Assembly (NCBI GenBank): GCA_946540365.1 | Contig: CAMNIH010000073.1 | Location: 1 to 8,888, forward strand | Length of the DNA: 8,888 bases | Reading direction: 5' to 3' | Source: an uncultured Bacteroidales bacterium | GTDB lineage: Bacteria > Bacteroidota > Bacteroidia > Bacteroidales > P3 | Part shown: one piece after another, positions 6,501-8,888 of the stretch | How the letters are laid out: every line of letters starts with the position of its first letter | Position numbering within the stretch: the stretch's first letter is position 1 | The notes under the pieces: model-generated | What the model saw: only the letters and a program-made list of their open reading frames with translations | The model's database searches: none | What the model was told of the DNA's origin: nothing | Translations under genes and position numbers: made by a program

Positions 6501-8888
6501 GAGCTACGGCCCCGCCTACCCCAGCGGCGGCGGCAGTTCGGGTATCGGCGGTGGCTGGGGCTACAGCGGATGGGGATGGGTGCCCTGCTACGACTCCCTC
6601 CTCCAGCGCCTCACCCACTGCTGGCGCTGGGGCTGGTGGCATGGCCACCCCTGGAGCTATCATCCCCCTGTGCCCTACCCTGTGGCACCCCCCTACATCG
6701 ACACCGTCGTCACCCAGGCGGCCTATCTCGCCGTTCCCTATTGCGAAGGATTCGAAGATTACGACACCATCGGCTGGCCCCCATCCTGGCGCCGCATCGG
6801 CGGTCAGGCACACGGTTATCCCACCATCACCCGCAAAAACAAGCACACCGGGAGCCAATGCGTCAACTTCTATGCGCCGGCCGGCAGCAGCAACCATGCC
6901 GCCCTCGCGCCACTCGAACCCGGCACGGTGAACGAGATGGTGCTCACCTTCTACGCCTACTCCACCAGCAGCTACGCCGTCGGCAGCAGCGCCCGCTTCG
7001 AGGTCGGCGTGATGACCGACCCCGACAACGCCGCCACCTTCCAGCCCATCGACACCGTGCGGCTGACCGCCACCGGAGTCTGGGAGCAGCACGTCACCGA
7101 CCTGGCCGGCTACAGCGGCAGTGGCCAGTACATCGCCTTCCGCTTCGCCCCCGTCGGCGGTTCCTATCACCTATATATCGACGACATCTATCTGGGCCGT
7201 TGCGCCATCAGCGGGCAGCGCCTCACCTCCACCCCCTCCGACGTCACCCTCCAATGGACAGCCCACCACACGCCCACGCAGGTACTCGTCGAGTACGGGC
7301 CCCAAGGGTTCACCCCCGGCGACACCTCATCGCTCGGCACCTTCAGCTTCACCGCCTCGCCGGCCACCCTTACCGGGATCGACCCCAATGCCAACTACGA
7401 CTTCTACACCACAGCCATCTGCACCGACACCGCCGCCGGATGCTTCACCTCGCCACTCACCCTCAACCCCAAACTCTACACCCCCTACTGCGAAGACTTC
7501 GAGAGCCTGCCCAACGACGTCGTCCCCACCACATGGAAAGTGGTGCGGCGCAACACCTACCGTCCCCAATACCCCCTCACCGAAACCCAGCACGGACAGC
7601 AGGTCATCGCCTTCTTCCCCGGCAGCGGCACCAACGACAACGTCGTCCTCCTGCCGCCCCTCCCTGACGGCGACACCCTCGAGGGCAAATGGATCCACGC
7701 CCAACTCTCCGCCTCCAGCACCAACTATATCTACCTCGACTTCGGCTTCCTGACCGATACCGCCAACGCCTCCACCTTCGTCGGCATGGGCACCATGGCC
7801 GCCGGTGTCAGCGATCAGCTGCGTGAGTTCGACCTGCAGCTCCACTCCGACCTCGCCGCCGACCGCCGCCTGGCCATCCGCGCCCGTAGCACCAGCGGTG
7901 AACGCTGGCTGCGACTTGCCCAGCTTGTGGTCTCCAACCATCCCTACCCCACCGGCATCACCAACACACCCCTCGGCGTCGCCCGGCGTCGCGTCAGCTG
8001 GAGCGGCCAGCACGGCAACTCGCACTACACCCTCGAATACGGCTTCGGCAACCAATGGCAGCAAGTGGCCAGCGACTCCTGCTCCGCCACCCTCACCGGC
8101 CTGCTCCCCGGACAGACCTACGAGGTCTACTTCATCAGTCCCACAGGCGAACGGCTCTGCCAGCCCTACACCTTCACCACCCCCGACTACCTCGACCTCC
8201 CCCACTGCGACAACTTCGAGAGCCACAACCAATACGCCCTGCCCGACCAGTGGGCCTCCGCCGTCAGCTGGACCTCCACCTACGCCTACCCCCGCGTCGA
8301 GCGCAACGTCCACTACACCGACGGCCTCCAGGCGCTGCAACTATACAACGGCTGCCGCTCCAACCGCTGGAACCAGGCCACCATGCGCGACATCGGCATC
8401 GACTCGCTCCGCCACGCCACCCTCCGCTTCATGATGCGCACCGACTACTCCGGCACCGGCAACCTGCTCATCATCGGCGTCCAGACCGAGCAGCACAACC
8501 CCGCCACCTTCACCCCCGTCGACACCCTCGTCGGACACACCGACTGGCGGCGCCACGTCGTCAACCTCGCCCCCTATCAGGGCGACGGACGCTACATCAC
8601 CTTCCGCTACCAGCAAACCGACGGCAACTGCCACTACGCCTACATCGACCAGCTGGAGATCAGCAGCTGCCCCCTGCCCACGCTCACCGTCACCGGCGCC
8701 CACCAGGTCAGTGCCGTGACCGCAGCGTCCGACGCCGAGACCGACTACTGGCTCGAGTACGGCATCGCCCCCTTTGTTCAGGGCCAGCAAGACACCGTGT
8801 GGAACACCGATAGCACCGCCTTCACCCTCCAACCCCACTCCACCCTCGTCCACGTCACACAGAGTTCCTACACCATCACCGGCCTCCA
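466..8888 (+). CDS. Giant secreted CUB/FN3/jelly-roll repeat surface protein, 3'-partial
   Basis: The frame is open from ATG 466 to the right edge, 2,807 complete codons without a stop. Domain order by residue: long basic n-region and signal peptide (1-43); CUB-like domain (about 52-161); then ten FN3 + jelly-roll units. FN3 domains start near 170, 415, 660, 926, 1177, 1427, 1677, 1940, 2247 and 2494. Jelly rolls span about 255-414, 510-659, 768-923, 1022-1176, 1272-1426, 1517-1675, 1780-1939, 2091-2246, 2341-2490 and 2579-2735. An eleventh FN3 begins near 2736. The jelly rolls resemble MAM / cleaved-adhesin / choice-of-anchor J domains, non-catalytic binding modules found in Bacteroidota surface proteins and gingipain adhesins. 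No enzyme motif was seen, so an adhesin or glycan/protein-binding role is inferred. Export by Sec, then type IX secretion, is likely but the C-terminal sorting domain is out of view. The start is uncertain: ATG 466 follows the promoter closely, ATG 487 would also keep the signal peptide, and no ribosome binding site decides between them. Codon choice shifts strongly along the gene. Confidence 0.95.
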   Translation, partial: MIKYIKIMIYKYLLPKKYCLERSKYVRWMLALMLMTGCMGAQAQSWTMVNGDTVHIDGCSSGGGLIYDNGGVNGDYTNSFNGWVSITVPSGVGITLEGSYNTESGYDKISVWDGNTVSGTRLVDEVSGEGTIGPLTATTGRLTLRFHTDGSSTRSGFALEWGTTGWSNTCTSNITSLEVSNITTTTATLTWTSTANELKLDYGHGIQTVTGSSITLTGLNANTLYAVRLYAEGDETSPCCVARTSFRTACGAMAVPVVESFDDYGYGETVFPSCWTLITNIDGTAPSNVSANVYSTAPASLRMSTTTAGYYAIAIMPEVEGSTMDQLRMRLKLRAPYSNAKIEVGVCSGVEQYSHNFTAVDTVTVGTANQWLEFVVAFDSYSGTGKRPALRMHGSLQPSANLTVYVDEVQVETCGVWHEALVRRNAREMWVQWDEYGDPRVDVEYGPRGFLAGSGTQVSDTASPMHLTGLEPGTDYEIRFYASCTPTPQYNNYRSLILSTLEGPQNDLNLCESFESGGTIPAGWRRNTLYDNTPQTSTYYRHSGSRSLRMRPNRAATQPTVVLPMVDTVAIGQLSVAFWAYADGYATGRVVVGVMEYPDEAASFEPVDTVHIASANTWRQHVVSLGDYTGAGKYIALRVYDDNTYYNTIYIDDLTVGTCLLSGALVTNIGSRAVELRWDTATAAYHGDSVVVEYGGAGFGPGEGTRMAVAVRGTGVQTTGGKQRLAIAGLEPDSAYEFRLYGQCDVQTQVCGVAVLTAHTLAADPGLPYCMDFEGVAHGTAPSGWTRTTIYSSEPCVMTDRPTHSGNGTLSLYANGDLGRGHSTIALPMLDVDSLQGLTLSFHTYSNYNGTRHLQIGVMDDPADEGTFVPVIDMMPAYNAYGSYVYTIENYSGTGRYLALRWWFEGCNGCNYLCYVDDLIVGDAATLERRVTSVTSHGATLSWEGTGRAYSGAYVEWDTAGFVRGTGHTDTVDANTFRLILDTLQTGVAYDAYITALSSESDVTCNYDRHHFTTFAQPTAASYCYGFEDLNNDGFPTGWTRPETYSNTPRAWNWTRRSGDRSLYFYSYNCSTPYHARAVMPYLEEDDLTNLTLRFWAYGNGAQTHLSVGMTDNPNSSGAFDTLATFPIDHWGSWQEYSVDLSAYSGTGRHIVFRWATANSCNSGELFLDDITINRCRVSNVRAYSETTTTVTIDWQTEGSPDSVEVEYGPTGFAPGTGTFAYTTDTVITLTGLTPNTGYDYYVRPYCPGSTQVCSESRYTFTTTPWRVGDGWCCDFESNDGNNSMPRWWRRATGQDGWPMIWIHSDSRYYTSANAAFEFRAYNGNSNLAVLPASEDPLGGLVLSFQMRLNPVHSNPERCTLVVGVMPNPYDIDSFVGIDTLHPDYLYCRYDVSLASYTGPWRHLALKYLDSESRITYIDDLALTSCRPTQERPVAVADSSIGLRWQRLGYSDATLIQWQVAGGEWRTDTVHGTDTTFTGLYPDTTYHFRLYGSCSDTTQPCLASSLTVRTLAEPMAAPLCIDFEGLPLTDGLPTGWVRPYGNTESGVDPFGSNHTTLGSAGMRLYASHCGDILNDRTSMVVMPALVAESLGGLWLEMHSFHENPTLALEVGLMSDPYDSTTFSPIDTLWGVPLWTHHLVELGRYSGSGRHIAFRSLATGCSSGYIHLDDISIRSCALGATVAGQPTESSLTVSVQPMPGATGACIEYHAIGNPLLDFQPGSGDTAWLSFDTAFSTTIDGLMGATWYAFHVYPVCGADGAYPLGCNPLVARAQTQHPGVDVPYCENFDALAAGGFPDNWRRTSTYGDNEPQTSTNVSHSESLSLRFQASGGSHTLAVMPRLYVGAACPAQVDSLFANFWIRFMSGWDHAALVVGVVSDASDEATFVAVDTVRPTAYNIWEHRTVTLRHFASRDSYVAYKFISTNDGYAEGYLDDLCMEKCVASDVVVSEITQNSATVTWTSYGVDSLVCEYGPRGFAAGSGTTVVLRSSPAVIEGLEDGTEYEFTFGSVCSCESYGPAYPSGGGSSGIGGGWGYSGWGWVPCYDSLLQRLTHCWRWGWWHGHPWSYHPPVPYPVAPPYIDTVVTQAAYLAVPYCEGFEDYDTIGWPPSWRRIGGQAHGYPTITRKNKHTGSQCVNFYAPAGSSNHAALAPLEPGTVNEMVLTFYAYSTSSYAVGSSARFEVGVMTDPDNAATFQPIDTVRLTATGVWEQHVTDLAGYSGSGQYIAFRFAPVGGSYHLYIDDIYLGRCAISGQRLTSTPSDVTLQWTAHHTPTQVLVEYGPQGFTPGDTSSLGTFSFTASPATLTGIDPNANYDFYTTAICTDTAAGCFTSPLTLNPKLYTPYCEDFESLPNDVVPTTWKVVRRNTYRPQYPLTETQHGQQVIAFFPGSGTNDNVVLLPPLPDGDTLEGKWIHAQLSASSTNYIYLDFGFLTDTANASTFVGMGTMAAGVSDQLREFDLQLHSDLAADRRLAIRARSTSGERWLRLAQLVVSNHPYPTGITNTPLGVARRRVSWSGQHGNSHYTLEYGFGNQWQQVASDSCSATLTGLLPGQTYEVYFISPTGERLCQPYTFTTPDYLDLPHCDNFESHNQYALPDQWASAVSWTSTYAYPRVERNVHYTDGLQALQLYNGCRSNRWNQATMRDIGIDSLRHATLRFMMRTDYSGTGNLLIIGVQTEQHNPATFTPVDTLVGHTDWRRHVVNLAPYQGDGRYITFRYQQTDGNCHYAYIDQLEISSCPLPTLTVTGAHQVSAVTAASDAETDYWLEYGIAPFVQGQQDTVWNTDSTAFTLQPHSTLVHVTQSSYTITGL
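619..948 (+). other. CUB-like domain
   Basis: Residues about 52-161 carry the CUB signature in order: a Cys followed by GGGLIYDNGG (63-72), a Tyr after the second glycine cluster, ITVPSGVGITLEG (86-98), NTESGYDKISVWDG (101-114), a GTIGP turn, LTLRFHTDGSS (142-152) and the terminal GFALEW (156-161). The Glu/Asp residues in TESGYD and the late Asp match positions that bind calcium in cbCUB domains, though binding here is inferred. CUB domains occur singly in Bacteroidota surface proteins; here it is the membrane-distal cap ahead of the repeat stalk. Confidence 0.8.
6499..6696 (+). other. Gly/Trp/Pro-rich insertion in FN3 domain 8
   Basis: Between the F strand of FN3-8 (YEFTFGSVC, ending at residue 2009) and a G strand that resumes near IDTVVTQAA (2079-2087) lies a segment of about 66 residues. 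It contains SGGGSSGIGGG, eight Trp between 2031 and 2063, two Cys (2041, 2052), and a proline-rich end (HPPVPYPVAPPY). No other unit has it: it stretches the unit spacing from about 250 to 310 residues. Its position matches the FG loop, the exposed ligand-binding loop of many FN3 folds. The reading frame and codon use remain continuous across it, so it is not a frameshift. Function unknown; an exposed sticky or aromatic-binding loop is one inference. Confidence 0.8.
7486..7935 (+). other. Divergent jelly-roll copy 9
   Basis: This copy (residues about 2341-2490) keeps the opening CEDFES and the F...GT block, but the closing YIDD-x-x-x-x-C motif is replaced by RWLRLAQLVVSN. There is no Asp pair and no Cys, and the Y-S-G-x-G turn reads DLAADRRLAIRA. 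Its opening Cys2342 therefore has no partner inside the domain. The overall length is normal for the array, so the fold is probably kept while any metal or disulfide site at the base is lost. Confidence 0.65.

Larger units (their letters stand above)
973..8888 (+). repeat. Protein-level repeat array: ten FN3 + jelly-roll units
   Basis: The period is set by the jelly-roll opening C-x-x-F-(E/D), with Phe at residues 261, 514, 773, 1027, 1276, 1523, 1786, 2096, 2345 and 2584. The spacings are 253, 259, 254, 249, 247, 263, 310, 249 and 239 residues. Each jelly roll then shows a GVMxDP...F...DT block, a Y(S/T)GxG(R/K)(Y/H)(I/L) block and a closing YIDD(L/I) followed by Cys. FN3 domains carry (V/L)EYGPxGFxxGxGT and LTGLxPxTxY. 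The copies are diverged in sequence and show no long identical DNA stretches, so the array is old rather than a recent tandem expansion. Cys three residues before the Phe (9 of 10 copies) and the closing Cys (8 of 10) probably form a disulfide that ties each jelly roll at its base. Confidence 0.9.

Noticed and set aside
919..7170. A 2,083-codon open frame on the minus strand
   Set aside because: It is exactly codon-aligned with the plus-strand gene, so its stops appear only where the sense gene uses TTA, CTA or TCA. Those GC-poor codons happen to be absent between TCA at 919 and CTA at 7171. Its product is a low-complexity Gly/Ala/Val/His/Arg string without domains, while the sense product has clear domains.
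7327..8853. Two further minus-strand open frames of 337 and 170 codons
   Set aside because: Same codon-aligned antisense artefact, with Gly/Val/Ala-rich translations and no recognisable family.
466..8888. Hidden protease or glycosidase domain in the giant protein
   Set aside because: I read the whole translation and every segment fits CUB, FN3, jelly roll or the Gly/Trp insert. No His/Cys or Ser catalytic motif of the gingipain type and no glycosidase signature was seen.

Overview
The window holds one very large, incomplete plus-strand gene (466 to the right edge) preceded by an AT-rich intergenic region. The gene stays open without a stop for 2,807 codons. It encodes a secreted, modular cell-surface protein: an N-terminal signal sequence, one CUB-like domain, then ten copies of a roughly 250-residue unit made of a fibronectin type III (FN3) domain and a MAM / cleaved-adhesin-like ('choice-of-anchor J') jelly-roll domain. 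An eleventh FN3 domain is cut by the window edge. The C-terminus, where a type IX secretion sorting domain would be expected, lies outside.

The organism is most likely a member of the Bacteroidota, probably Bacteroidales with GC-rich coding DNA. Three things point there: the promoter matches the Bacteroides-type -7 element TAnnTTTG exactly (442-449), no Shine-Dalgarno sequence precedes the start, and the CUB/FN3/jelly-roll architecture with YGPxGF and YIDDL motifs is typical of large surface proteins of that phylum. Species and family cannot be named from this window.

Layout: 1-240 is AT-rich with homopolymer A/T and C runs and no convincing gene. 254-359 is a 106-bp almost perfect palindrome whose arms are built of 11-bp tandem repeats (cgttcttcagt / actgaagaacg). 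360-441 holds two small inverted repeats and an AT-rich tract leading into the promoter. 466-8888 is the giant gene.

Most interesting points: the long repeat-built palindrome upstream of the promoter; a Gly/Trp-rich insertion in the FG-loop position of the eighth FN3 domain; one jelly-roll copy that has lost the conserved DD and terminal Cys; and a strong shift in synonymous codon choice and G/C strand skew from the 5' to the 3' end of this single gene. Very long open frames on the opposite strand and in other plus frames are by-products of the codon usage of this gene. I see no clear evidence of a defence system, mobile element, RNA gene or CRISPR array.
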